Assembly: GCA_036939755.1 (NCBI GenBank)
Contig: JALLAZ010000109.1
Coordinates: 1 to 23,794, forward strand
Direction of reading: 5' to 3'
Source of the DNA: Stephanodiscus triporus
Lineage: Eukaryota > Bacillariophyta > Thalassiosirophyceae > Thalassiosirales > Thalassiosiraceae
Length of the DNA stretch: 23,794 nucleotides
Both the position numbers and the translations under genes were made by a program. The notes under the pieces are model-generated. The model was not told where the DNA came from and made no database searches. It was given only the letters and a program-made list of their open reading frames with translations. Positions 9,020 to 19,768 of the stretch are shown here, one piece after another. Numbering within the stretch: position 1 is the stretch's first letter; each line of letters opens with the position of its first letter.

Positions 9020-9709
9020 ATGAATGTTATTGCCGAAATCCAAAGAATCAATGATCTTGAACTCGAAAAGGGCCTCACACACACCTCTGCTAGCTGGCAC
9101 ACGAAGTACAAAGATTCTGCGTGGGTGTATGCAGGAAACCTGCCTCTTAATTTGACGGAGGGCGATGTCCTTTGCATCCTATCCCAATATGGCGAAATTG
9201 AGGACATTCATTTAGTTAGGGACGGTGATTCGGGAAAAAGTAGGGGTTTCGCCTTTGTTAAGTTCGAAGATGCCAGGAGTTGTGTGTTGGCCGTTGATAA
9301 TTTGACGGGGAGCCAAGTGCTGGGGCGGACGCTGAGGGTGGATCACGTGGAGAATTATCGCCTCCCGAAGCACGTGCAGGAGAAAGAAAAAAAGAAAATC
9401 AGTGGGGAAAACGATGAATGTCGATCGGACGCATCATTGAGCGGTGTGTTGGAACCCGGCCATGCATACAAGGATCAGAAATTGGCCAGCTCGTACAATA
9501 TTCAGTCGGGTCAAGATTTATTTGCCGCTCCAAAGAATGAGGAGAGGAAAACAGATCAGTACCCCATAGGAAAAACCGATATGGGAGACGAGAAGGAAGA
9601 AAGAAAGCGAAGGAAGGATTTGAGGGCGCAGAAACGCAAAGAGAAGGAAGAGCACGCGCGGCGGAAAGAAGAACGAAAACGGAGGAAGCATAGTAAGCAC
9701 AAATCTTGA
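9020..9709 (+). CDS. RBMX2: RBMX2/Ist3 (Snu17)-type RRM protein of the spliceosomal RES complex
   Basis: Single-exon frame of 229 aa. It opens with MNVIAEIQRINDLELEKGL and then SWHTKYKDSAWVYAGNL, the diagnostic N-terminal extension of the Snu17/Ist3/RBMX2 family just before the RRM. RNP2 is WVYAGNL and RNP1 is KSRGFAFVKF, placing the RRM at about residues 35-112. The motif VDHVENYRLP follows, a segment that in this family contacts RES partners. The C-terminus is a Lys/Arg/Glu-rich tail (about 190-229). The known role of the family is as organiser of the RES complex, with Bud13 and Pml1, in the activated spliceosome. Length and architecture are ordinary. The start is the first ATG of the conserved block. 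Confidence 0.93.
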   Translation: MNVIAEIQRINDLELEKGLTHTSASWHTKYKDSAWVYAGNLPLNLTEGDVLCILSQYGEIEDIHLVRDGDSGKSRGFAFVKFEDARSCVLAVDNLTGSQVLGRTLRVDHVENYRLPKHVQEKEKKKISGENDECRSDASLSGVLEPGHAYKDQKLASSYNIQSGQDLFAAPKNEERKTDQYPIGKTDMGDEKEERKRRKDLRAQKRKEKEEHARRKEERKRRKHSKHKS

Positions 9710-9952
9710 TAAAACATGATTAAGTAGTGTATGCTTATCTTTGGCGTTAATACAAATCCGCTGCATAATTTTGGTTGTTATGAAATCTGTTATTACCCAA
9801 AGTAGTGTTGCAATGTGCCTGCGTTCCAAACCGCAAAAGAGTTAAAATTGGGCCTTTCAGCCATGTCTCCGAATCCCCCCCTTGGATGTAGACTCTCTGG
9901 GTGTTGGGAGGAGGGGGGGGGGTGCGCATGGCGACTGACGACAGGCCAACAT

Positions 9953-10492
9953 TCAATTTTTTTTACTGTTAGGGTCGTATTCTTTCGCCTCTTCAATCAA
10001 GGCATCATATAGATCCTTCCCATCGATATCCTTCCCATCACTCTTCTTATCTTTCACCAACACACAGCTCGTAGGCCTCTTCGTACAAGCGGCGGCACCC
10101 AGATCCCTCTTCGAGGGCACGAACAAATACGGAACATTATGCTCTTCTAAAAGAATTGGCAAGTGACTCATGACGTCGATGGGGAAGACATCCCCAGCGA
10201 TGATGGCCAACCCCTTGTCCCCCTTGCGAAGTCCCTTCACCAATTCCTTGACGCCCCGGCGGAGAGATTTCGATTGAGATGCCTTGCGGACTAATTTGTG
10301 CGCCTTCTTCGTCGATTTTTTCGACGCCAGGGGCGAGGCCAGGATATTTATAGCCAGACAGCGTTCCTCGTAGGTCGGGGTGTTGTCAACAACATTTTCA
10401 CTCGCTGACTTTTCCTTGCTGTCTTCCGTGGACTTGCGATCTTTTTTTGTGGTCTTTTGCTTTTTCGCCTTGGGTTCTTCGATATCAGTCAT
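9953..10492 (-). CDS. NHP2: NHP2-like H/ACA snoRNP protein (L7Ae family)
   Basis: 179 aa, one exon. A Lys/Ser-rich N-terminal tail (about 1-45) precedes an L7Ae domain. Residues 78-152 contain LRRGVKELVKGLRKGDKGL, IAGDVFPIDVMSHLPILLEE, and NVPYLFVPSKRDLGAA. The Lys in RRGVKE, where L7Ae and SNU13 have Asn, is the NHP2-type variant and argues for NHP2 rather than SNU13 or a ribosomal L7Ae protein. The known role is binding H/ACA guide RNAs with dyskerin, NOP10 and GAR1 in nucleolar pseudouridylation. The stop codon converges with RBMX2 243 bp away, and the start is divergent from the GT14 gene. Confidence 0.9.
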   Translation of the reverse strand: MTDIEEPKAKKQKTTKKDRKSTEDSKEKSASENVVDNTPTYEERCLAINILASPLASKKSTKKAHKLVRKASQSKSLRRGVKELVKGLRKGDKGLAIIAGDVFPIDVMSHLPILLEEHNVPYLFVPSKRDLGAAACTKRPTSCVLVKDKKSDGKDIDGKDLYDALIEEAKEYDPNSKKN

Positions 10493-10839
10493 GATGCGAT
10501 TTTTCTTGGATGTGGCAATTAATGAAATGATCGATTGCTTTCGTTTATTATTTTTTGTTCACGAATTCTCCAAGGTAGTAGAAGGTTCTATTTTTGTGAG
10601 AGGTGAGAGTGTGAAAAAAAATGGAAGGATAGAGATAGAGAAGATGATGTGAATGAGGAGGAGGTCGGGGGCATGCAACGGTGGACAGACCAGACTCTCA
10701 CTCTACCCCCGCCCCCGCCCCCCATCGGCCGCGCCGCGCTCGCCGCGAAAAACAACGCCAGCATAATTTAATGCCATATGGTAGTAGTAGTGTGGTAGAA
10801 GAATAATTGACAGCTCACCTTGAGGTACATATTTGCACC
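10493..10839. promoter_or_regulatory. Divergent promoter region of the NHP2 and GT14 genes
   Basis: 347 bp between two divergent ATG codons. It includes a purine-rich stretch near 10590-10670 and a C-rich stretch near 10705-10725. No coding potential or specific site can be assigned. Confidence 0.4.
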
Positions 10840-12321
10840 ATGAAAAATGTCTGCATCGCCATCTTCTTGATAATTCTGCTTGTGCTCCCAGCGCATAAAG
10901 GCGAGGCAGGCATTGGTGTTGGGGGAAAAAATGACCCGTGGTCAAGATGTGATTGTCCAGCTAGCGATCCAAACTATGCTGCAGCGAAAGATCGCCCTCC
11001 ATCGGCAAGAATGGCCTATCTAATTTCGGTCCACAACCGCCGAACAATTCAAGATGGAGCCCATCTACTGAAGGCATTGATGGAAACCTCATATCCCGGC
11101 GATACAGCCATTATTTTGATACATGTTGATAAGAGGGTTGGGATCGCCTCCAGAGACTCATCTACACAGGATGAAGATAAGAAGAACCAATTTTTATATC
11201 ATGATTCGTGGCTGAGGCGGTATGTCGATGCCTGCGTCGCTGCTCCTGCTTGCACGAGAAATAGAGGGGGGGGGGACAATAATGCAACAATTCTGGAAGT
11301 TCATTCTCACTTCTCCCCTGAATGGTCAAGGTGGAGTATGAATGACCCAACCTTATGGGCCATGGAGTACCTTACGGACCATAACCTGCTCAACCGTGCA
11401 CATGAATCTCAATCGTGGGATGTGTTTGTCAATCTCAGCGGAGACACACTTCCTGTCGTAACTGCAGCACGTATATCTCAATTATTTGACCCCAAACATG
11501 GGCCGTTGGGAAACACCAACTTTGTCACCTCTGCGTCCTGCGTCACAGGACTGTTACCCACCTCGATATTCGACTTTCCAGAGCATACGATGAAGCGTTC
11601 GCATTATTTTAATAAAGAAACACCAAAGACACTGAGCTATCTCGATCTCTTAACTGGCGAGTGGCGACTGGACATCAAAACTCCAATTTATTTTGGCAGT
11701 CAGTGGATGGCCTTGACACATGATTTCGTAGAATACGTTGTGCGCAGTATGAGTCACCCAAATGGACTGGGAAGCGTACTGAAGGCATCCCTAATCAAAA
11801 CCAAGGTACAAATGACTGATGAAACTTTCTTTGCTACCATCTTGATGAATTCCCCTGCATTCAACCATACTCTTCCGAAACTGAACGATAACGGTGCTTT
11901 GGAGAGATATCCAAGTATGCATTCCTTAAGATATGAACGGATGGATGAAAACCTACCTAATGCATGGGGAAAATGGACATCATCCGATCAATTGTACGAC
12001 ATAACTAAGAAATTTGGCAAAGTAACAGATGGGGAAGGCCCAGCGAAACCTTGGGGGCCATACTTTCTGGGTGTATATGATTTGGGCTCCATACGAGATA
12101 GTGGAGCATTGTTTGTGAGAAAAGTGAGCTGGACTGTCGACAGCAATCTGGTGCGGATGTTGCCAGTAAGATTACGTGATAACGGGGTAGAAGGAAAGTC
12201 AGAGTGGGATGAGTTGCCCGATATGAGGTGGCCTGAGCTAGGAGTAAAGATAAGAAATCCCTTCCATGAGAAGGACGATGAAGATGAGAAGGGAGGAGAG
12301 GAAGTAGAGGAAGAAGAATAA
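10840..12321 (+). CDS. GT14 family (Core-2/I-branching, xylosyltransferase-like) glycosyltransferase
   Basis: 493 aa from the ATG at 10840, which sits in a favourable ACC-ATG-A context and starts a clear signal peptide or anchor (MKNVCIAIFLIILLVLPAHK). Family features in order: RMAYLISVHNRRTIQDGAHL and the IILIHVDKR strand of the nucleotide-sugar fold; WSRWSMNDPTLWAMEYL; WDVFVNLSGDTLPV, the equivalent of the conserved SGxDxPL region; YFGSQWMALTHDFVEYVV; and DETFFATILMNSP, the acidic DExFF motif proposed as catalytic in GT14. A Cys pair near the N-terminus and the acidic C-terminal tail are extra. The likely site is the Golgi lumen, transferring GlcNAc, GlcA or Xyl; the donor cannot be decided from sequence. 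The frame can be extended upstream only from a TTG, which I reject. Confidence 0.88.
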   Translation: MKNVCIAIFLIILLVLPAHKGEAGIGVGGKNDPWSRCDCPASDPNYAAAKDRPPSARMAYLISVHNRRTIQDGAHLLKALMETSYPGDTAIILIHVDKRVGIASRDSSTQDEDKKNQFLYHDSWLRRYVDACVAAPACTRNRGGGDNNATILEVHSHFSPEWSRWSMNDPTLWAMEYLTDHNLLNRAHESQSWDVFVNLSGDTLPVVTAARISQLFDPKHGPLGNTNFVTSASCVTGLLPTSIFDFPEHTMKRSHYFNKETPKTLSYLDLLTGEWRLDIKTPIYFGSQWMALTHDFVEYVVRSMSHPNGLGSVLKASLIKTKVQMTDETFFATILMNSPAFNHTLPKLNDNGALERYPSMHSLRYERMDENLPNAWGKWTSSDQLYDITKKFGKVTDGEGPAKPWGPYFLGVYDLGSIRDSGALFVRKVSWTVDSNLVRMLPVRLRDNGVEGKSEWDELPDMRWPELGVKIRNPFHEKDDEDEKGGEEVEEEE

Positions 12322-12596
12322 TTTATCATTTCTTCTAGTAACATTGATCTAATCAGAATGTATCTGAGCAGCTGTAAACTTGTTTCTAACATGGTAATAG
12401 CTCAGTAGTAAAACAGGATTCTCTCAACCTCAATGAGTGAGGGTCCACAGCGGTTCCGAGTTCGAATGCATCCTACACACAATAAAATGCTAAGTTACTG
12501 CATCCTTTCTACAGATTAAGAAAGTATGTGTCTCCTTTGTAGTCAATCGGATGGCTCGACCCTTCATTTGCGAAGAGTTGCCTCTAGAAGCCCAAG
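12322..12596. other. Convergent intergenic spacer between GT14 and DUS3
   Basis: 275 bp between two 3' ends, AT-rich. It holds only the weak tRNA-like box pair described separately. No ORF is visible. Confidence 0.5.
12398..12470 (+). other. tRNA-like Pol III box pair (possible SINE or tRNA relic)
   Basis: TAGCTCAGTAGT at 12398-12409 matches the eukaryotic A-box consensus at 11 of 12 positions, and AGTTCGAATGC at 12460-12470 matches the B-box at 9 of 11. The intervening bases do not fold into a convincing cloverleaf: the D-arm and T-arm do not pair and the acceptor ends do not match. It is best read as a decayed tRNA-derived element or chance. Confidence 0.25.
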
Positions 12597-15162
12597 TTAT
12601 AATCTTTGGTAGGAATTAGCCTTATGCTTTGGCTCAAATTGGAAGCCCTCCGGCACAGGCCCAAGCAACATCGTTGAGATTTTGATCCAATCAGCGCAAT
12701 TCTTCGACAGCATGAGCGTTTCTAGATCACTTCTTCCGCACTGAAAAGTGGAAGAACAAGTTACTTGAGCGTGTGCAATAGAATCACTGGTGTCTGCGCA
12801 AAAATGTAAAAAGCTCACCATGTTATTAGGAGGTCGATGATTCATTTGCTGAGGGATAACCTCCAACATGCCAACGGGAACATATCTGTCAAAAGTGTGT
12901 AAGATATCACAGCATGTATTGAGATCTCGCGTTTTCGATTAGTGACCATGATGAAAGCCGAATGCCCCGCTAACCTGGAACTCACCTGTGCAAGAACGAC
13001 AACCATTCCAAGAGGAATCTTCTTGTGTGATTCACGCCCTGCTGGTCGCTCCCCCAATGCTCTAATCCGAATCTCACAAAATCCTTCAGCATATCGAGCC
13101 TTTCGCCGGCGGAGATATCCCAATGTCGTCGTTCTTTGATCTCGGTGGGGAGCCACGGTTTGATCAGGGCACCTCGTCCGAGCATGGCCGTGGGACATAG
13201 ATTGTTTTTGTTGCCACCACTTTCGTCACCTTCGCCGTTGCTGACCTGTTTCAGTATCTTCTCTTCGTAGTCGGTATAGGAAAAGATATCACCGTTGCCT
13301 ATCACGGGGATTTGTCCAAGGTCGGGCGATTGACTACGAGCGACCTGGGAAATATAGTCCCAGTTGGCCAAGCGAGAGTAGCGCTGCAGACGGCTACGGC
13401 CATGAATCTTACAAGATACACGGACAGAGACAATGACAAATGTTAGGAGGAACTGCGGCGGTGGTGCGTCGATATCAAAAGAAAAGGCGGAGACCGTCGA
13501 CCCTCACCATAATGGCCCCGATCCCATCGATGGCCCAACCCTGGATCCTCGGTACGAGCTCGTGCGCGATGGGCTGCGCCTCGTTCCAGCCCGTCCTCAT
13601 CTTGATCGTGACCGGACAGTCCAACACCGCCAGCATGCCCTCCAGTCCGCCACGTAGCTTCTTCTCCCGCAGCATTAGGCTCGCCCCCGCGCCCTTGTCG
13701 CACACCATGTCGATGGGACATCCCAGGTTCAGGTCCACGAAGTCGACCCGGAAGCTTTCCTCATTCGCTAGGACCTCCGCCACGCGCGTGTACTGATCGG
13801 GATGTCCCGCGGCAATCTGCACACCGAAGACATCCTCGCACGGGTGTCGCTTCAATAGCGCCCACTCGGACGGACGTCCCAACAGGAGCTGGTCGGCGAG
13901 GGCCATCTCCCCGCACGTTATGTCCGCGCCGAAGCGCTTCATTATCCTCCGGAAGGGGAGGTTTCCCACCGTGGTGAGGGGAGCGACGTACACCTTGTTC
14001 CGGAAATCGATGAGCTTGCGTTCCCTAGGCGGCAGCGCGGGCGTGTCCATCGTCGTTTTTTGCACGGCACGGTGGTCGGGACCCTTGCCGTCGCTCGACG
14101 ACGCCCTCGACTTCTTATCGTTCTGCAGTTCGAAGTGGCGCTTGCACACGAAGGGGTACTTGTTCTTCCGCAACAGGATCTGGGTGTCCTTCGACAGGAC
14201 GTTCGCCACGTCGCCGCGATGGCCCATCGCCATCCCTGCCTCCCCCGGTCCCGACGGCGGCATTACGGTAGACTCCTCTCGTTCGATTTTTATCGCCCCC
14301 CCGCCGCCTTCCTTCGTCGCGTGCGTCGTCGTAGTCGTCGTCATCGTCGTCGTGCCCACCTCGTCAGCGGGGGGACACGACGGGGGCCCTATTGTCTCGT
14401 TTCCGTCGACGTCGACGGTCCGGCGTAGGTTCTGGCCGGTGCTCATGTCCACGTGGCACGATCCGAGGCGACACATGATCCCGAAGTCGCAGTAGCTGCG
14501 GACGTGAATCCATTCCGATGGAGGATGAGAGGAGCAAGACGAGCGGGGGGCGAGATGGCAGCGTCATCGAAAAGATACACGGGAACGCACGAACCGCACG
14601 ATCGCCAACGACATAATATAATATACCAAGTGACACGCGAGGGAAGCCAAAAAACTCACCCCCTCGCGATCCAGAAGGGACATCCCCCCGCCAGCCACGC
14701 CGCCCCTCCCTCCCCCTCGTGTATGTCCCGCGGTCGATTCGCGAGCATCTCCCTTAGGTCGTGATTGTACTTGCACTCACCCCGGGAGAGCAGGAACGGA
14801 CAGGGCAAGCCCCGGACCACGGCGAGGCAGGCCTTCTCGCCGTAGTCGATCTTGGCGTCTCGAGGCCTCTTCTTGTTCATCCCTCGATTATTCTTGCCGT
14901 TCTTCTTCCCGCGCTCGCGATTGTCGTTGTCGTCGGCGTCGACGACGTTCCCGCGACGTCCGCCGCCGCCCTCGGTCGACGATGCGGGAGGCGCATCCTC
15001 CCCCCCCTCCTCGGCGGGCGGAGGAGGGTGGGTGGGGGGGCAGGGGGCGAGGCACGAGGGGCGTTCCGACATGACGTATTCCGGCTTCACCCTGACGGCG
15101 TAATCGCAGTCGCGTCCGTCGTTTTCGCCGACTGATGCAGGCTTGGCGCCGTCGCTGCTCAT
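12597..15162 (-). CDS. DUS3: tRNA-dihydrouridine(47) synthase, DUS3 type, with CCCH zinc fingers
   Basis: Five exons: 15162-14660, 14495-13508, 13407-12986, 12885-12819 and 12740-12597 (707 aa, exact frame closure; donors GTGAGT, GTGAGG, GTGAGT, GTGAGC). The N-terminus is Pro/Gly/Asp-rich. A first CCCH finger lies at about 112-134 and a second at about 161-181, the latter split by intron 1 (CPFWIARG joined to YCDFGIMC). After a Thr-rich linker the FMN-binding TIM barrel starts at about 328 with [20 protein letters not shown]. The active-site motif is DLNLGCPID with Cys near 426. IKMRTGW, LHGRSRxQRYS-like [11 protein letters not shown] and [12 protein letters not shown] follow, and the end is AKD-free [20 protein letters not shown]. 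The known reaction is NADPH/FMN-dependent reduction of U47 in tRNA. The CCCH fingers mark it as DUS3 rather than DUS1/2/4. Confidence 0.93.
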
Positions 15163-15978
15163 GATCGGATCGGGCCAAGTGGGGAGTGGGTTGCGTAGGG
15201 GATACTGTAGGGCGGCGGTCGGTGCCGGTCGGTCATATTATGTCCTGCTCCAAGCCTGTGCTCCATTCCAGGCACGGCCTCTGATCCTCTCCTTCGTGTT
15301 TCCCGCCAATTGGATTACCATATCGTATGTCTTTGTAGTACCAGGTTCTACTCTATGGTACACGTGGCCAGAAAAGGCGGGACGCGAACGAGAGACCCAG
15401 AGGCCGTGCTTAGAAAAAACCATGGGCAAGGCCATGATGTCAGGTGCCCCACAAAGCCCAAGTGTGTCCGTCTCCAGCGCAAGTGCTCCCATCAAAACAA
15501 GGTTTCTTGGCTCGCCGGGTACTGTTGGACGCACGCTGACGACGACGACGACGTCGATGACGATGGCAATCCCATCGTAGGCGGTGGTGGTCTTAGTCGT
15601 CGCCGTCGTCGCGACCTATCGGATATCCAGCGCGACATGATGACGACGTTGTCGAACGGTGGGGGCGGCGGTGACGTCGGCACCCTCCTCGACGTGATAT
15701 TCGCGGACGATGTGGGCGGCGGCGGCGACGGCGAGATCTACGTAGATCGTCGCGATCGTCGTCGTCGTCGTCGTGCTACGCGCCCAGCGTCGAGTGTTGC
15801 GGGCGGCGTGAGCGCGAGGACGACGACGACGTAGACGACGACATCATCGTCGTCGTGTCCTCCCCTTAGGATCCAAGCTAGGTGTGCCTTTCGTCGTTTA
15901 AATTTGAAACGAGGGTCAACCGAAAAAAAACGGGAAGTTCTCTATGTGCGTGTTTAGCCATCTTCGTACATCAACATT
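15163..15978. promoter_or_regulatory. Divergent region between the DUS3 and IPT/TIG genes
   Basis: 816 bp between divergent starts. The right half (about 15535-15850) is GAC/GTC trinucleotide-rich. No clear core promoter is seen. A weak open frame at 15310-15834 is described separately. Confidence 0.4.
15310..15834 (+). other. Open frame with a possible degenerate Cys/His motif
   Basis: A 174-codon open frame includes KCSHQNKVSWLAGYCWTHA (C-x13-C-x2-H) at 15478-15534, followed by Asp-, Gly- and Arg-rich simple sequence. The motif resembles the short Cys/His modules that recur in many diatom hypothetical proteins, but the spacing is irregular and one Cys appears missing. No good start or splice context is visible. 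It may be a decayed exon, a 5' UTR, or chance in repeat-rich DNA. Confidence 0.2.
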
Positions 15979-18900
15979 ATGGATTTAACGCTGTGGGTTT
16001 TACGGGCGGCGCTGCTGCTGTCCCGCGTCGTCGTTGTCGTCGTCGCCGCATATGCCGTAACGTCGGCGACATCCGCGGCACATCGCGAAGACGGCGATAT
16101 CGATCTCTCGGCGAACGCCGTAGGCGGCAAATATGCCATCGCGTCCATCTTCCCGGAATCGGGGCCCGCGAGGGGCGGGACTAGTATAATACTCACCGGC
16201 ATTGGCACCATCGACGGAGACGACTTGGTATGCGCCTTCGGGAGGGAGACGAACGACGACGTGGGTACGATCGCGGGGGCGATATCCGATGCTCTGCGGA
16301 TGTCTCGTACCGAAATCATTTGCGTGTCGCCGGAGTGGGACGTTCGCGGGGAGAACGTCACCCTGAGCCTGGGATCTCGTGGAATTGTCGTTGCCACGTC
16401 TCCGTCGTTATTTCATTATTACGAGACCCCGATAATTGATTCCATCTACCCCACGTCGGGAGCCGCGCTCGGCGGGACGAGGATCACTTTGCGTGGTTCT
16501 GGTTTTTTGCCCTGGCCTGGCATGACTTGTCGATTGGGCCTTGTCGACGTGCCTGCCTTGTGGGAGGGGTACGACGAAGTCACGTGCACTAGTCCTCCAG
16601 GAGCTGTGGCCTCAACTCCTCACAAGCTCTCATTTAGTCTCAATGGAGCTGATCACTCTGCATCCCCTGTCATGTATCGGTACACCGAATCTCCCGTAGT
16701 ACGAACAATTTCACCGATTGAGGGGAGTATGTCTGGAGGAACTTCTTTGGCTGTAACTGGGCAAGGTTTTGAGGACTCGCTTGATTTGAAATGTGTCTTT
16801 CGACTGCACATCAATCATACATACGCCACCACCGCGGCAAAATTCATGTCTCCGAGTGAGCTTACGTGCATGAGCCCAGCTGTGGATAAACCCACTCGAG
16901 TTACTATCCACGTGACTGTCAACGGTGTCGATGCTACTGTCGAGGGGGCCGGGTTTGATTATATCAAGGATCCGGTAATAAAATCCATCAGACCCGCAAG
17001 TGGTCCTGTCGATGGTGGAACATGGGTAAATTTGATTGGGACTGGAATGGTAAATGGAAACTCATCGCGTTGCAGTTTTGGTAAAAGCGATCCAGGTTCT
17101 GTGTATTGGATAAGCCAAACAGAAAGTCAATGCATTTCGCCTCCTGCGAGAGGCAGTGGCATTGTGAATGTGACTCTGGTGGATTATCCATTAACGTTTT
17201 TGGAATATTTCTATTATGAACACCCCATGATCTCGTCCATCCGGCCATCATTTGGGGCATCAAGTGGAGGCACACTGGTCACACTGCATGGGTCTGGTTT
17301 TTTGTCTTCTCAAGATATTTTGTGTCGTTTTGGATCTATCGATGTGCCAGCCTACTACATCACCAAAGAACAATTATCATGTCTCAGTCCACCAGGTAAC
17401 GCTGGATCATCTCTCTCTATTTCGTTGAGCTTGAATGGCTTAGACTTTTCTCCTAGCTCCAAAGATTTCCTCTACATCTCTCCCGTCGAAGTACAAACAA
17501 GTCACCCCAGATGGATGGATGAAGCTGGAGGAGCTCTGATGAAGGTGATTGGTTCTGGATTTCTTGACTCGGACGCATTGGCATGCATATTTCAAAAGGA
17601 ACAAATGCCTCCCTTTTACGTACGAGCGACGTACGTATCATTTACTGAATTACAGTGTCTAGCTCCACCAATGCCTGCTCCTAGCGAGGTGATATTGAGA
17701 GTTACCGCCAACGGAGTGGATGTTTCACCCAGTGGGGTTCAGTTTGAGTATGTCCGCTCAGTTTTGTCTACAATTTACCCAATGCATGGCCCGGTGACAG
17801 GTGGGACACATGTCAGACTAATTGGCAGCGGATTTCAGCTTGAAGACACTAACTGTTGCAGGTTCGGGGAGAAAATTGTGCCTGCTAAGTGGATGTCACC
17901 GACCATGGTCCAATGTGAAACGCCGCTTTCTTCGGCCGGCGATGTTGATGTCTCATACAGCAATGACGGGTTGAATTTTGTCAATTCTACCAGTCTCTTC
18001 TCATACACTACTCCTGCTACTGTATACAATATACACCCTAAATCTGGGCCGAACAAAGGCGGAACAGAAATTCGGATATCTGGCGACGGATTCTCGGATA
18101 AAGATGGCTGGAAATGTCTATTCAACGAGTCGTCTGTATCAGCAGTCTTCTCGTCGCTTTCTGAAATACGGTGCCTGTCCCCCCCAACGCTTGATCGGAT
18201 TTCGCCGCTTCAGTTGCTTGAACCTGATGGGTCAGTCATAGAGACTGGGTTTATGTTTCAATACTACGAGGAGTTACAGCTGATATCGTTCTTTCCAGAA
18301 TCATCTCCTTGCTCTGGTGGCACAACTATCAAACTCAAAATACTGGGGATGCAGTTAGATTCCGACTACACGTGTATCTTTGGTAAAGATGTCGAAAATT
18401 TAGCAACGCCGGTCAACAGCACGTTAATTGAATGTACGTCGCCACGATGGGACACGCCTGGGGAAACAACTTTGTCAGTAAAGTCTGCAAATTCTTCTAC
18501 TGATGGAATCGTCTCAGAAACAAATGCTTTCACCTTTTACCAAAAGCCAAGCATTAGTGAAGCATTGCCCTCATCAATTTATCGTGGAATTTCCGCCGAC
18601 ATCTACGTGCAAGGCGGGCCATTTCTCAACTCACCCAACTCAAAGTGCCGACTGGGGCAACACGAGATTCATGCTCATTGGATCTCAGATTCAGAAATCA
18701 TGTGCCGCTACGATAGTGTACACGCATCCGCCATTGGGGCCTTGACTTCGAAGCTTCCGCTTGCCATTTCAACAAATGGGATCGACTTCCATGGCGGCAG
18801 TGTCCTACTCGATTTACTTCCAGATCTCACTGTCACATCGATTAGTCCCAGCTATGGATCCCTGTCAGTTAGGACGCGTGTGGTTGTAAAGGGGACACAT

Positions 18901-19697
18901 TTTGCCGATACTTTCTCGTACCGATGCCTTTTCGGCACGAGATTCGTCAGCGCAGAATTTCGGACTCCAAAGGAGCTAATATGCTATTCAGTGCCGTCGT
19001 TCTTTCCTGGGCGCGTTTCGTTTTCATTGTGTATGGAAGATGGAGACTGCATAGGCGGAGAAGACTTTGAATTTGATTACTTGGATCCATTTAATCTACT
19101 CGAGGTCTCACCGAAAGAGGGCTCGATTTATGGTGGCACCCTGGTTCATGTCAAGAGCAATCATCCGTTTGGCAGCCACTCGTTGTGTTCTTTTGGAAAC
19201 CAGCGCGTGAATTTGGACGCTTCGGATGATGCGTCAGGTGCTAGTGTTTGCAAGTCGCCACCTCTTGTAGGAGACACTGATTCGCCCACAAGCGTTGTAT
19301 TTTCTGTATCGGCCAACGGACAAGAGTTTTCACATGAATCATTTCAGTTCATTTATCATCCTCCATCGATTGATGTCCTAGATCCAACCATGGGGCAAAC
19401 TGGAAGCGAGGTGACAGTCACAGGCAAATCATTTCATCCAAGTATGCTATGTCAGTTTGGAAGTCAAATTGCGGAGACACATTTTGTCAACTCGACCTCA
19501 TTGCAGTGTGTCACCCCCGAATTTTTGTCCAGAGAATCAATCTCGGTGTCAATTACACTTTTTGGTGCGCCTCTTAAATCAGGGCCTCAATTATACTTTA
19601 CTCCCGTTGATCTTTCGGTAACATACATCATCCCCATGTTTGGGCATATTACTGGTGGCACTCGAGTGACATTCATCTTGAAGGAAGTGACTCCTGA
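15979..19697 (+). CDS. Secreted or surface IPT/TIG-repeat protein, 3' end missing at a repeat/N junction
   Basis: The frame is open for about 1239 residues. A Leu/Val-rich signal peptide (about 1-35) is followed by 14 consecutive IPT/TIG (immunoglobulin-like fold) domains of about 80-90 residues. Each begins with a variant of I-x-x-I-x-P-x-x-G-x-x-x-GGT-x-V-x-L-x-G-x-GF, for example IYPTSGAALGGTRITLRG and IRPSFGASSGGTLVTLHG. Each carries a Cys pair, C-x-FG early and C-x-SPP late (CRFG, CLSPP), likely a disulfide. Domains 10, 11 and 13 have lost GGT. Domain 14 (IIPMFGHITGGTRVTF) is cut by the N at 19698 and the 55-bp array repeat, which adds repeat-derived codons and a stop at 19744. Any stalk, anchor or further domains are missing. 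The first ~600 bp are GC-rich and the rest AT-richer. Inferred role: cell-surface adhesion or recognition. Confidence 0.88.
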
Positions 19698-19753
19698 NAA
19701 AAAAATTTCGGCGACAACACCACAAAAGTCACCCCCCCTGAAGTGACGTGTAT
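19698..19753 (+). repeat. N plus 55-bp array-end sequence, copy 2 of 2
   Basis: 19699-19753 is identical to 669-723, in the same orientation, 19030 bp away. The single N at 19698 lies in the A-run at its left edge. Immediately left is IPT/TIG coding sequence; 16 bp to the right is the ATG of the macro-domain gene. None of the ~670 bp of tandem array that precedes copy 1 is present here. Confidence 0.95.
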
Positions 19754-19768
19754 TTTTTCCCTCGCAAA

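Noticed and set aside
9518..9996. Minus-strand frames over the RBMX2 3' end and the RBMX2/NHP2 spacer
   Set aside because: They are complements of the Lys/Glu-rich tail and of simple G and C runs; no homology or start context.
10807..10839. Upstream extension of the GT14 reading frame
   Set aside because: It needs a non-ATG start; the ATG at 10840 has better context and directly starts a signal peptide.
12391..12480. Functional tRNA gene
   Set aside because: A- and B-box motifs are present, but the D, T and acceptor stems do not pair, so only a relic is reported.
13443..14776. Multiple open frames opposite and out of frame with DUS3
   Set aside because: They overlap exons carrying the DUS catalytic motifs and come from GC-rich codon composition.
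15238..15534. 98-aa open frame on the minus strand upstream of DUS3
   Set aside because: No recognisable domain, and it overlaps a promoter region with a competing weak frame on the other strand; likely chance.
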